Origin: Barnesiella sp. An55
Lineage (GTDB): Bacteria; Bacteroidota; Bacteroidia; Bacteroidales; Barnesiellaceae
NCBI RefSeq assembly: GCF_002161555.1
Contig: NZ_NFHZ01000001.1
Location: 1 to 64,000, forward strand
DNA length: 64,000 nucleotides
Direction of reading: 5' to 3'
A program made the position numbers and the translations under genes. Within the stretch, counting starts at the first letter, position 1, and every line of letters starts with the position of its first letter. Below, piece after piece: positions 37,501-45,608 of this stretch. A model generated the notes under the pieces. The model made no database searches. It saw nothing but the letters and a program-made list of their open reading frames with translations, and was not told the DNA's origin.

Positions 37501-38430
37501 CTAAACGTTTTGTTTTTCTTCGAGGGCCGATTCGCCCACGGTTTCGATAAAGATTTCGTTCATGGTGGGAAGTATCTCTTCAAACCCGGCGATTTGGCAT
37601 TGTTGGGTAATCAGGCCGATGAGTTCGTTGTTGCTCATGGTTGTGTCGCGTTTGCGCAGGGTATAGGCGTGTCCCCGGGCAAGAGCCTGTTCCCCGATTA
37701 TCTCGTAGAGATCGTTGCTTTGCAATTCTCCTTGTTGAACTTCGACCTGGAAGAGGTGTTTCTTGTGCTGTTGACGAATCTCGGCGACTTCGCCCTGTAA
37801 TACGACGTGAGAGCGGTTGATGAGGGTAATCTCGTCGCACAACTCCTCGACCGACGCCATGTTGTGGGTCGAAAAGATAATGGTTGCTCCCTTGTCGCGC
37901 ATCTCGAGAATCTCGCGTTTGAGCAGGTTGGCATTCACGGGGTCGAATCCGCTGAAGGGTTCGTCGAAGATGAGCAGTTGCGGGTTGTGCATCACCGTGG
38001 TGATAAACTGTATTTTCTGCTGCATGCCCTTGGAGAGCTCTTCGATTTTCTTTTTCTCCCAGCCTTTGATGTCAAATTTCCCAAGCCAGTAGTCCATGCT
38101 CTCTTTGGCAGCTTTTCGCGACAACCCTTTGAGTTGGGCCAGATAGAGAATCTGTTCGCCCACTTTCATCTTTTTATATAGGCCTCGCTCCTCGGGCAGG
38201 TAGCCTATGTGCTCGACATCCGAGGGGCACAGCGGACGCCCTTCGATGAGTACTTCACCTTCGTCGGGGGCGGTAATTTGATTGATGATACGGATTAAAG
38301 TCGTTTTACCGGCTCCGTTGGGCCCCAGCAATCCGTAAATTCCATTGCGCGGAACCCGCACGGTGACATCGTCGAGTGCCCGGTGAGAAGCATATTGTTT
38401 GACAATGTGATTGGCTTCGAGGTAATACAT
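37501..38430 (-). CDS. ABC transporter ATPase (NatA-like)
   Basis: This is a 309-aa ATPase partner of the adjoining permease. Walker A is LLGPNGAGKTTLIRI (about 33-47), the signature is LSKGMQQK (about 130) and Walker B is LLIFDEPFSGFDP (about 152). The C-terminal region (about 215-305) fits the DUF4162 extension seen in ABC-2 ATPases. It is the first gene of ATPase-permease-lipoprotein. It lies 118 bp from dnaG, which is a separate unit. Confidence 0.93.
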   Translation of the reverse strand: MYYLEANHIVKQYASHRALDDVTVRVPRNGIYGLLGPNGAGKTTLIRIINQITAPDEGEVLIEGRPLCPSDVEHIGYLPEERGLYKKMKVGEQILYLAQLKGLSRKAAKESMDYWLGKFDIKGWEKKKIEELSKGMQQKIQFITTVMHNPQLLIFDEPFSGFDPVNANLLKREILEMRDKGATIIFSTHNMASVEELCDEITLINRSHVVLQGEVAEIRQQHKKHLFQVEVQQGELQSNDLYEIIGEQALARGHAYTLRKRDTTMSNNELIGLITQQCQIAGFEEILPTMNEIFIETVGESALEEKQNV

Positions 38431-38548
38431 AGTGTTTTTAACAATAGGTATGTGATTGATGAGACAAAGAAAACTATATTTTCTGGATTGTACAAGTAAA
38501 ATGATAAAATTTTATTGTTTTTCGATAAAAAAATATTGAATATAATTT

Positions 38549-40804
38549 CTATCTGGGCGATATGATGCGATCGCCTATCTGTTTGGCCAAGGTGGTTCTC
38601 ACCCGGTTGAGCTCGACGTTTTGCTCGATGAGCTCGTTGACCCGCTGGTCGTCTTTGGCTTGCGTAGCCTCTTTGAGTTGCTCTTGTATCTGCTTGATCG
38701 ACTGCTCGAGTATGGCGTTTTTCAGCTCGTAAATGGCTCGGGGAATAAGTTCCCACAGGCGGTCGGTCTCGGTTTCGACTTTCTGGAACTTGGTGTGTAC
38801 CTTGCTGAGTTGGTACTTCTCGCTCACCAAATCGACAGCCAGCAGGCTGATCTCGCTATCGGGGTAGGTCGTGAAGTATCGTTCCAGGAAGTTTGTTTCG
38901 AAGGTTTGCAGCTCTTCGTCCATTGCACGGGTAATTTGTTCCTGAGCTTTGGCCTCTTTTTTCTGTTTCTCGGCTATGTCGCCACTTTCGAGTCGTATCT
39001 GTTCGATAGCCTCATCGATTTGCTGCCGGGCCTTTGCTTGCCATTCGCTTCTTAACTGCGACAGTTGCTGGGCTTCATGCTCACGCTGTGCAGCCGTAAG
39101 CTCGATGATTTTCCGGTACAGGGGATTGCTCAACTCGATGCTGTCGATCGAAAGTTCCTCGACGATATATTCCCATACTTTTTGCCACGAACCGTCGGCC
39201 GTCTCGAAAAGGTTGCGGTAGCCATAGCGCATGATGTAGCGGATAATTTCCCGCTCGTATTTCTCGAGAGGCGAGTAGCGTGCTATTTGTTGAGAGAAGG
39301 AGTCGCCGCCGGGATGGGACGTGGCCTCTGTATCGACCGGGGCCGGCACGTCGTCGAGCGCGTGGGGCGGGGGAGTCTCGGTCGAATCGGTAGCCGTATG
39401 CGCAGGTGGAACCTGGGTAGGTTGTGTGGCTGTTGTCGATTGCTGGGTCGAAGTCGCAGTGGTGGTATTATATCGACTGCGCGTTGCCTGTTGTTCGGCC
39501 CGGTGTTGCCGGCGTTTATTCAACTCCGACAGCAGTACCTGTTCGTCGATTTGCAACAACCGGCTGCACTCCTGCACATAGACCGAGCGCACAATGGCGT
39601 CGGGGATGAGCGAAATACTCTCGACGATATTCGAGATAATGGCTGCCCGCTTGATAGGATCTTCGCCGGCATCCTCGAGCAGAAGTTGGGTCTTGAACCG
39701 GATAAAGTCGGTTTCGTGTTCCTTGATGTATCGGGTGAACGATTCGGCGCTTTGGCTCTTGGAGAAAGAGTCGGGATCCTCGCCGTCGGGCAGGAGCACC
39801 ACTTTGATGTTGAGCCCCTCCTGGAGGATGAGGTCGATTCCCCGCAACGAAGCCTTGATGCCAGGAGCATCGCCGTCGTAGAGTACCGTGATGTTGTCGG
39901 TAAACCGGTGGATGAGTCGTATTTGCCCGTGAGTGAGTGCCGTGCCCGACGAGGCTACCACATTCTCGATACCCGACTGGTGCATCGACAGTACATCGGT
40001 ATAGCCCTCGACCAGGTAGCAGCACCGTTCCTTTTCGATAGCCCGTTTGGCTTGATAGATGCCATAAAGCTCGTCGCTCTTGTGGTAGATATCCGATTCG
40101 GGCGAATTGAAGTATTTGCTTATTTTTACTCCCGATTTGAGAATACGTCCGCCAAAGGCCACGACCTTGCCCGATACGCTGTAAACCGGGAACATGACAC
40201 GCCCCGAAAACAGGTCGTAGATGTTGTGGTTTTGATTTTCGCGGCATAGTCCCGTTTTAAGCAGATAATCGATTTTGTAGCCCCGTTTTTGGGCCTCCTG
40301 GGCCAAAGCATCGCGTTTCTCGGGAGAGTAACCCAATCCAAATTTACGGATGATGTCTTCGTTGAAGCCCCGTTCCTTGAAATAGGCCAGGCCCACGGTA
40401 CGGCCTTCGTCGGTCTCGAGTAACGATTTGCTGAAAAATTCTTGAGCGAAAGTGTTGATTACAAACATGTTTTCACGGTCGCTCCGCTTTTGTCGCTCCT
40501 CGTCGGTGAGCTCCTTTTCGTGGACTTCGATATTGTATTTCTTGGCCAGGTATTTCAGCGCTTCGTAGTAGGAGAGCTGCTCGTGTTCCATGATGAAGTG
40601 AATGGCACTGCCTCCCTTGCCGCAGCTGAAGCATTTGCACACCCCCTTCGACGGCGATACACTGAACGAGGGTGAGCGATCGTCGTGAAACGGGCACAAC
40701 CCCCAATAGTTGGCACCCCGTCGGCGCAGGCTGACGAAGTCGGAGACGACATCGACGATGTCGGTCGCGGCCATAATTTTATCGATGGTTGCCTGGTCTA
40801 TCAT
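38549..40804 (-). CDS. dnaG: DNA primase with a long Thr/Pro/Gln-rich linker
   Basis: This is a 751-aa primase that makes RNA primers at the replication fork. The CHC2 zinc finger is at Cys37, His40, Cys58 and Cys61. The catalytic TOPRIM motifs are EGYTD (about 265) and DGDAPG (about 310). The C-terminal helicase-interaction region (about 510-751) is long and helical. Residues about 430-498 form a low-complexity linker rich in Thr, Gln, Pro and Ala, longer than in E. coli DnaG (581 aa), which largely explains the extra length. A -7-like box lies at 40884. Confidence 0.96.
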   Translation of the reverse strand: MIDQATIDKIMAATDIVDVVSDFVSLRRRGANYWGLCPFHDDRSPSFSVSPSKGVCKCFSCGKGGSAIHFIMEHEQLSYYEALKYLAKKYNIEVHEKELTDEERQKRSDRENMFVINTFAQEFFSKSLLETDEGRTVGLAYFKERGFNEDIIRKFGLGYSPEKRDALAQEAQKRGYKIDYLLKTGLCRENQNHNIYDLFSGRVMFPVYSVSGKVVAFGGRILKSGVKISKYFNSPESDIYHKSDELYGIYQAKRAIEKERCCYLVEGYTDVLSMHQSGIENVVASSGTALTHGQIRLIHRFTDNITVLYDGDAPGIKASLRGIDLILQEGLNIKVVLLPDGEDPDSFSKSQSAESFTRYIKEHETDFIRFKTQLLLEDAGEDPIKRAAIISNIVESISLIPDAIVRSVYVQECSRLLQIDEQVLLSELNKRRQHRAEQQATRSRYNTTTATSTQQSTTATQPTQVPPAHTATDSTETPPPHALDDVPAPVDTEATSHPGGDSFSQQIARYSPLEKYEREIIRYIMRYGYRNLFETADGSWQKVWEYIVEELSIDSIELSNPLYRKIIELTAAQREHEAQQLSQLRSEWQAKARQQIDEAIEQIRLESGDIAEKQKKEAKAQEQITRAMDEELQTFETNFLERYFTTYPDSEISLLAVDLVSEKYQLSKVHTKFQKVETETDRLWELIPRAIYELKNAILEQSIKQIQEQLKEATQAKDDQRVNELIEQNVELNRVRTTLAKQIGDRIISPR

Positions 40805-40883
40805 GCTTTCTCTTTTTCGAACTACGAAGATAGCGATTTCTTGGCGATAATGATTCGCTGCATATCTACTTTTTTCGGTGTTG

Positions 40884-40891
40884 CAAATATA
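40884..40891 (-). promoter_or_regulatory. -7 box upstream of dnaG
   Basis: The minus strand reads TATATTTG (TAnnTTTG), giving a leader of about 70 nt. No -33 TTG is seen at the right distance. Confidence 0.4.
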
Positions 40892-40985
40892 GGGTAGAGT
40901 TATTGGCTTTTGAATCTATTTTACTAAAACTGTGTATTTAAATAATAAATAATGTTGTACATGAGAACTTTTTGAGTAAAATCTA

Positions 40986-41016
40986 TTGTCTTCAGCACGA
41001 AAAATACATATCTTTG
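40986..41016 (+). promoter_or_regulatory. Bacteroidetes-type promoter, distal
   Basis: TTG (40986-40988), a 20-bp spacer and TATCTTTG (41009-41016) match the consensus. The next protein gene begins about 370 nt downstream, far beyond a nearby hairpin. Confidence 0.65.
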
Positions 41017-41021
41017 TCATG

Positions 41022-41088
41022 TGTTTTTCATAGTATTAGATTTAAGGTTAATGAAGATTGGTTGTCGTGAGACAACCTTTCCTTTTTT
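41022..41088 (+). ncRNA. Candidate small RNA of about 65 nt
   Basis: It is delimited by the distal consensus promoter and an intrinsic terminator (GGTTGTC 41060-41066, GACAACC 41071-41077, then TTTCCTTTTTT). It overlaps the start of a 45-codon frame preceded by AAGG, so a leader peptide is an alternative. The proposal rests on promoter plus terminator only. Confidence 0.3.
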
Positions 41089-41184
41089 AAATTCAGTTGA
41101 TTTCCTTTTGAGTTGCCATTTTGGCTCATCGAGATGTCTGTTTTGCCGTGTGGAACGTGGAGTCGGGTGTATTCTACATAACTC

Positions 41185-41214
41185 TTGAAATAAATCAGGT
41201 GTGATATATCTTTG
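41185..41214 (+). promoter_or_regulatory. Bacteroidetes-type promoter, middle
   Basis: TTG (41185-41187), a 19-bp spacer and TATCTTTG (41207-41214) match the consensus. The bases around the -7 box resemble those of the distal promoter (ATATCTTTGT...TGTTT...CAT). Confidence 0.6.
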
Positions 41215-41340
41215 TGTTTCATCTTGTTACTCACTCTTTGGTCCCTGAGATAGGGCTTTTTATAATCTGTATGATATTTTCAAAATGAAGTTTTTTCTAT
41301 ATTCTTTTTGGAAAACTGTTTATATTCTTCAAAATATTAT

Positions 41341-41348
41341 TACATTTG
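41341..41348 (+). promoter_or_regulatory. -7 box proximal to the 41.4-kb gene
   Basis: TACATTTG matches TAnnTTTG 43 nt before the preferred start codon. No TTG is seen at the ideal spacing. Confidence 0.45.
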
Positions 41349-41391
41349 TATAAACATTTTTGAACCCAAAGTAGTAACTAAAAAAAATGGT

Positions 41392-42642
41392 ATGAAAAAA
41401 TTTACTTTTGTCTTGGCCGCTACGGCCTTGTGTGTAAATGTCGGCTTTGCCCGTACATTTGAACCGATGAATCGCTTGACTCCGGTTAAACAAGTAGCCA
41501 TCGAGAAGATTGAGAAATCCTCGTTGAGCAGAACTTTACCGGGTACTGTTGAAACCAAATTTGATTTTGTTAAGGAGAATCAAAAACGTATTGCCAAAAA
41601 ACCGGCACAAGTCGCTGCTTTGACGGCGCCTGAAGCTCTCCCTGCAACAAATGTAACCGCTTCTTATTTTGTAGCTAACTGGAATGCAGTGTCGGAAGCT
41701 AATTATTACGAAGTAGATACATATAGAACATTTACTACGGCTACCGATTCGGTTGAATATTGTGCTTTGTATGAAGATTTCTATTTTGCAAAGGCAAGCG
41801 ATGAGTCGATTACCAACTATCTTAATGGTAGTACCTACCGTTCTCAGTGGGTATTGATCGATGGTAAGTTGGGCGATCAGTCTGTTATTCTCCCTGCCGC
41901 AGCTGCAGAGGGTTGCGAGTTGGATACTCCCCCGTTGGATTTGAGAGCTGGTGGTGAAACCGGGTCTATCCATTTCAGTCTCAGTGTAGAGGGTACGACC
42001 GGTGATAAGGTTTATATAGGGTATTATTATGATGAAAATGGTTCAAGCAAAGCTTATGCTTTGGGAGCCCTGACTTTGGGCGATGGCGGGTTGAAAGGAA
42101 GTTATTCGGTTCCAGATCTTCCGTTGACTGAAGAATCGGGATTTTTCTTATATACGATGGCTTCGGAGAATACAGGTGATATAAAGGTTAATGGATTCGT
42201 TGTATCACAAACTCTTGCTCCCGGTCTTGAGTTTACGGCTTTCCATGATTATGCCACGACCACGGGTACATCGGCTCAGGTATTTACGATGGAGAGAGAT
42301 GTAATGTCCGAAGGCGTAACTGATAATTTCTTCTATGGTGTATTTGCCTTGAATGTCAATATGACCACAGGTCAAGTTACCGATGCTTCCAATGTTTCAA
42401 ATTTGATTGATGTAGATGGCCAAAGTGGTGTAGAAGGTGTACAAGTTAGCAATGACAAGATTTTCGTACACGACAATCTGCATGTTGTTCTTGAAAAACC
42501 GGCTACAATCGCTGTTTACAATATGGCCGGTGTATTGGTTATGAGTGTTGAGGGTGTGGAAGGTGAGAATGAAATCGCCTTGCCCGCTGCCGGTGCCTAC
42601 ATTGTAAAAGCCGGTAACACGGTAGCCAAAGTGATGAAATAA
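41392..42642 (+). CDS. Exported protein with split FN3, inserted jelly-roll-like domain and sorting-like tail
   Basis: This is a 416-aa secreted protein. The start at 41392 gives a signal peptide (MKKFTFVLAATALCVNVGFA); an open frame upstream adds an unlikely leader. Residues about 80-112 (NVTASYFVANWNAVSEANYYEV) look like the first strands of an FN3 domain. An EDF...VNGFVV jelly-roll-like part (about 128-272) follows, then the remaining FN3-like strands (about 285-330) and a C-terminal segment (PATIAVYNMAGVLVMS...AGAYIVKAG) resembling T9SS tails. The same order occurs in the M6 protease of this window, but here no peptidase is attached. Base composition is more AT-rich than that of neighbours. 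Confidence 0.8.
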   Translation: MKKFTFVLAATALCVNVGFARTFEPMNRLTPVKQVAIEKIEKSSLSRTLPGTVETKFDFVKENQKRIAKKPAQVAALTAPEALPATNVTASYFVANWNAVSEANYYEVDTYRTFTTATDSVEYCALYEDFYFAKASDESITNYLNGSTYRSQWVLIDGKLGDQSVILPAAAAEGCELDTPPLDLRAGGETGSIHFSLSVEGTTGDKVYIGYYYDENGSSKAYALGALTLGDGGLKGSYSVPDLPLTEESGFFLYTMASENTGDIKVNGFVVSQTLAPGLEFTAFHDYATTTGTSAQVFTMERDVMSEGVTDNFFYGVFALNVNMTTGQVTDASNVSNLIDVDGQSGVEGVQVSNDKIFVHDNLHVVLEKPATIAVYNMAGVLVMSVEGVEGENEIALPAAGAYIVKAGNTVAKVMK

Positions 42643-42667
42643 TCTTTTAATAGAAATCAATAAGACG

Positions 42668-42700
42668 AGGGGCTGCATCGACAGGATGCAGCCCCTTTTT
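42668..42700. terminator. Terminator between the 41.4-kb gene and lpdA
   Basis: A perfect 12-bp stem (42668-42679 with 42685-42696) is followed by TTTTT on the plus strand. It can also act on the leftward lpdA transcript. Confidence 0.9.
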
Positions 42701-42725
42701 GTGTAATGGAGAAAGAAGGATTCCC

Positions 42726-44075
42726 TTAAAACTCACGGGCACACTCTTGCAGTACCTCCGAGAGGGTGGGGTGTGCGTGTACCATCTCTTTCAACTGGGC
42801 TACGGTAGTAGCGCGGTTCATCAGGGCCGAAATCTCCTGCACCAGGTCGGCGGCGTGAGCCCCGAAGATATGGCCGCCGATGATGCTGCCGTTTTCGTCG
42901 GCAATGAGTTTGCACAAGCCGTCGGGTTCGCCCATGCTCACCGCCTTGCCGTTGGCCCGGAAGAGCGACTTCTTGGCCGTGAAGGCGATGCCCCGCTGTT
43001 TGCACTCCTCTTCGGTGAGTCCCACCATCCCGGCTTCGGGGTGGGTGAATACGGCCGAGGGTATGATATTGAGGTCGATATGGCTTTCTTCTCCCAGCAG
43101 GTGGTCGATAACCTTGCGACCCTGGAACGATGCGGCATGGGCCAGCATGCAGCGGCCGTTCACATCGCCTATGGCATAGACGTCGGGCACATTGGTCTGC
43201 AGGTTGTCGTCGGTCTCGATACCTTTAGGCGAGTAGTGTATGCCCACGGTGTCGAGTCCAAGCCCTTCGACTCGAGGTGCTCGGCCGGTAGCAATCAATA
43301 CGGTGTCGGCTTCGACCGTGTGCTCCTGGTTTTTCCAGGTGTAGTGTATGGTCATCCCCGAGCCGTTCGACTCGATAGAGTTTACCCCGGCCTGGTTGAA
43401 AAATTCGATGCCCCGCTTGGCGAGTACCTGTTTCAGTCGTTTGCTGATGTCGGTGTCGAAGTTGGGCAGTATCTCTTTGGCAAATTCGAGCATGGTGACC
43501 GTGCTGCCGAAGCTGCGGAAGATAGAGGCAAACTCGAGTCCGATGACTCCGGCCCCTATGATGCAGAGTCGCGAGGGGATATGGTCGATGTCGAGCAGTT
43601 GGGTTGAGGTGACTACCCCGGGCAGGTTACTCCCCGCGATGGGCGGAATCTTGGCCGTCGAGCCGGTGGCAATGAGTATGTGCCGGGCCGTGTAGGTCTC
43701 GCCCGAGGCGCTTTTTACGGTGTGGGCGTCAATCAGTTCGGCCCGCTCGGGCAGGTAGGTGATGAGTTTGTGTTTCAGCAGGAACTCGATGCCGGCGGTG
43801 AGTTGGCCCACCACTTCGTTCTTGCGGGCTACGACACGTGCCATGTCTATGGTAGGGGTGGCAGTGCTTATGCCCATCGCTTCGCAGTGGGCGATGGTGT
43901 CGGCCACCTCGGCACTGCGGCAGAAACATTTGGTGGGGATGCATCCCTCTTGCAGGCAGGTGCCTCCGGCTCGGCGTTCTTCAAACAGGATGACACTCAA
44001 TCCCTTTTTGGCCGCATAGAGGGCCGTTTCATATCCGCCAGGGCCAGCTCCTATGATGATAATATCGCTGTTCAT
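42726..44075 (-). CDS. lpdA: Dihydrolipoyl dehydrogenase
   Basis: This is a 449-aa FAD enzyme that reoxidises lipoamide, here most likely on GcvH (the L protein of glycine cleavage). The FAD motif is GAGPGGYETALYA (9-21). The redox disulfide is Cys40/Cys45 in GGTCLQEGCIPTK. The NAD site GAGVIGLEFASIF lies at about 173. The C-terminal His-Glu pair is in HAHPTLSEVL. It is the last gene of the gcv cluster, and a hairpin lies between it and gcvPB. Confidence 0.95.
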   Translation of the reverse strand: MNSDIIIIGAGPGGYETALYAAKKGLSVILFEERRAGGTCLQEGCIPTKCFCRSAEVADTIAHCEAMGISTATPTIDMARVVARKNEVVGQLTAGIEFLLKHKLITYLPERAELIDAHTVKSASGETYTARHILIATGSTAKIPPIAGSNLPGVVTSTQLLDIDHIPSRLCIIGAGVIGLEFASIFRSFGSTVTMLEFAKEILPNFDTDISKRLKQVLAKRGIEFFNQAGVNSIESNGSGMTIHYTWKNQEHTVEADTVLIATGRAPRVEGLGLDTVGIHYSPKGIETDDNLQTNVPDVYAIGDVNGRCMLAHAASFQGRKVIDHLLGEESHIDLNIIPSAVFTHPEAGMVGLTEEECKQRGIAFTAKKSLFRANGKAVSMGEPDGLCKLIADENGSIIGGHIFGAHAADLVQEISALMNRATTVAQLKEMVHAHPTLSEVLQECAREF

Positions 44076-44093
44076 GTGTATAGGAAATAAAAA

Positions 44094-44136
44094 AACGGAG
44101 CAGGGGAAGACGCCATGCGCCTTCCCTGTCTCCGTA
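44094..44136 (-). terminator. Hairpin with T-run between gcvPB and lpdA
   Basis: ACGGAG...CTCCGT arms (44095-44100 and 44130-44135) with a mostly paired interior are followed, leftward, by TTTTTT. The interior has mismatches. It may end most gcv transcripts before lpdA or only reduce lpdA expression. Confidence 0.6.
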
Positions 44137-44147
44137 AAGGTGAGGTT

Positions 44148-45605
44148 TTAATAATTCAAATCTTTGTAGCGCAAGATAGGATTCTTGGCTGCGGTCGTTT
44201 CGTCGAGGCGGCGTACGGGAGTCACATGCGGTGCGCTCTTGACCATTTCGGGGTCGTCGATGGCTTCGCGGGCCACGGTGCGCATGGCTTCGATAAACTC
44301 GTCGAGCGTCTCTTTCGACTCGGTCTCGGTAGGCTCGATCATGATCGACTGATGGAACAGCAGCGGGAAGTAGATGGTAGGTGCATGGTATCCATAGTCG
44401 AGCAGGCGTTTGGCTACGTCGAGCGTAGTGACGCCAGTCGATTTATCGAGCAAGCCGTCGAATACGAACTCGTGTTTGCAGATTCCCTCGATAGGGAGGT
44501 AGTAGCAATCCTTGAGCGATTCCTTCACATAGTTGGCGTTGAGTGTAGCCAGCTCTCCGGCGTGTTTGAGGTTCTCTTTACCCAGGGAGAGGATATAGGC
44601 ATAGGCCCGCATCATCACCCCGAAGTTGCCGAAGAATCCCGACACGCTGCCCAGGCTGTCGTCACTACCTTCGACCGCATAACGGTCGCCGTGTTTCACC
44701 ACGTGTGGACGGGGCAGATAATCGACCAGTGCGGCTGCCACACCTACGGGGCCGCTACCGGGACCGCCGCCACCGTGAGGCGTCGAGAAGGTCTTGTGCA
44801 GATTGATGTGCATGATGTCGAATCCCATATCGCCGGGACGGCAACGACCCAGCAGCGGGTTGAGGTTGGCTCCGTCGTAGTAGAGCAGACCACCGCAACC
44901 GTGTACCAGCTTGGCAATCTGGGGAATCTCTTTTTCAAAGATACCCAGCGTATTGGGGTTGGTCATCATGATACCGGCAATAGTATCGTCGAGCAGCGGT
45001 TCGAGTTTGGTCACATCGATGGTACCTTCGGGGGTAGAGGGAACCTCGACAATCTCGAGGCCGCACACGGCCGCACTGGCGGGATTGGTACCGTGGGCAC
45101 TGTCGGGTACGATGACCTTGGTGCGTTTCAAGTCACCCCGTTTGATGTGGTACTGGCGCATGAGCATCAGACCGGTCAACTCGCCGTGAGCTCCGGCAAA
45201 GGGGTTGAGCGTGAATTCGGCCAGACCCGAAATCTCGGCCAGAGCATGAGCCAACTCGTAGTAGAGTCGCAGGGCACCCTGTACCGACTCTTCGCTCTGC
45301 CGCGGGTGCAGCGAGGTGAAGGCCGGCAGAGCCGCCATCTCTTCGTTGATTTTGGGGTTATACTTCATGGTGCAGGAGCCCAGCGGATAGAAGCCGGTCT
45401 CGACACCGAAATTTTTGTTGGACACGTTGGTATAGTGGCGCACCACATCGAGTTCGCTCACCTCGGGCAATTCGGCCGGAGTCTCCCGCTTGAGCGATTG
45501 GGGAAGGTCGGCCAGCGAATAGTTGCCGAAATCGGATTGGGGCAGGGAGTAGCCTACACGTCCCGGTTTTGAAATTTCGAATATCAGTTTGTTGTAATAT
45601 TTCAT
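44148..45605 (-). CDS. gcvPB: Glycine dehydrogenase (decarboxylating) subunit 2
   Basis: This is the 485-aa PLP-carrying half of the two-subunit glycine decarboxylase (P protein). The PLP-lysine is Lys271 in NLHKTFSTPHGGG, followed by the glycine-rich GGGPGSGPVGV stretch. It acts with GcvPA, encoded 3 nt upstream, and passes the aminomethyl group to lipoyl-GcvH. Length fits split-type GcvPB proteins. Confidence 0.97.
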   Translation of the reverse strand: MKYYNKLIFEISKPGRVGYSLPQSDFGNYSLADLPQSLKRETPAELPEVSELDVVRHYTNVSNKNFGVETGFYPLGSCTMKYNPKINEEMAALPAFTSLHPRQSEESVQGALRLYYELAHALAEISGLAEFTLNPFAGAHGELTGLMLMRQYHIKRGDLKRTKVIVPDSAHGTNPASAAVCGLEIVEVPSTPEGTIDVTKLEPLLDDTIAGIMMTNPNTLGIFEKEIPQIAKLVHGCGGLLYYDGANLNPLLGRCRPGDMGFDIMHINLHKTFSTPHGGGGPGSGPVGVAAALVDYLPRPHVVKHGDRYAVEGSDDSLGSVSGFFGNFGVMMRAYAYILSLGKENLKHAGELATLNANYVKESLKDCYYLPIEGICKHEFVFDGLLDKSTGVTTLDVAKRLLDYGYHAPTIYFPLLFHQSIMIEPTETESKETLDEFIEAMRTVAREAIDDPEMVKSAPHVTPVRRLDETTAAKNPILRYKDLNY

Positions 45606-45608
45606 GGC

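Larger units (their letters stand above)
40805..41391. other. Promoter-rich divergent gap, dnaG to the 41.4-kb gene
   Basis: This is a 587-bp AT-rich stretch with no convincing protein gene. It holds the leftward dnaG promoter, two full rightward promoters (40986-41016 and 41185-41214), a third rightward -7 box (41341-41348) and one hairpin with a T-run (41060-41088). A 68-codon leftward frame (41028-41234) and a 45-codon rightward frame (41051-41188) overlap this hairpin; neither looks like a real gene. Confidence 0.55.

Noticed and set aside
41051-41188. A 45-codon rightward frame after AAGG (Cys-rich product)
   Set aside because: It runs through an intrinsic terminator and has no known similarity; kept only as an alternative reading of the small-RNA locus.
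41028-41234. A 68-codon leftward frame in the dnaG-41.4-kb gap
   Set aside because: It overlaps the candidate small RNA and a rightward promoter, lacks a leftward -7 box, and its product matches nothing I recognise.
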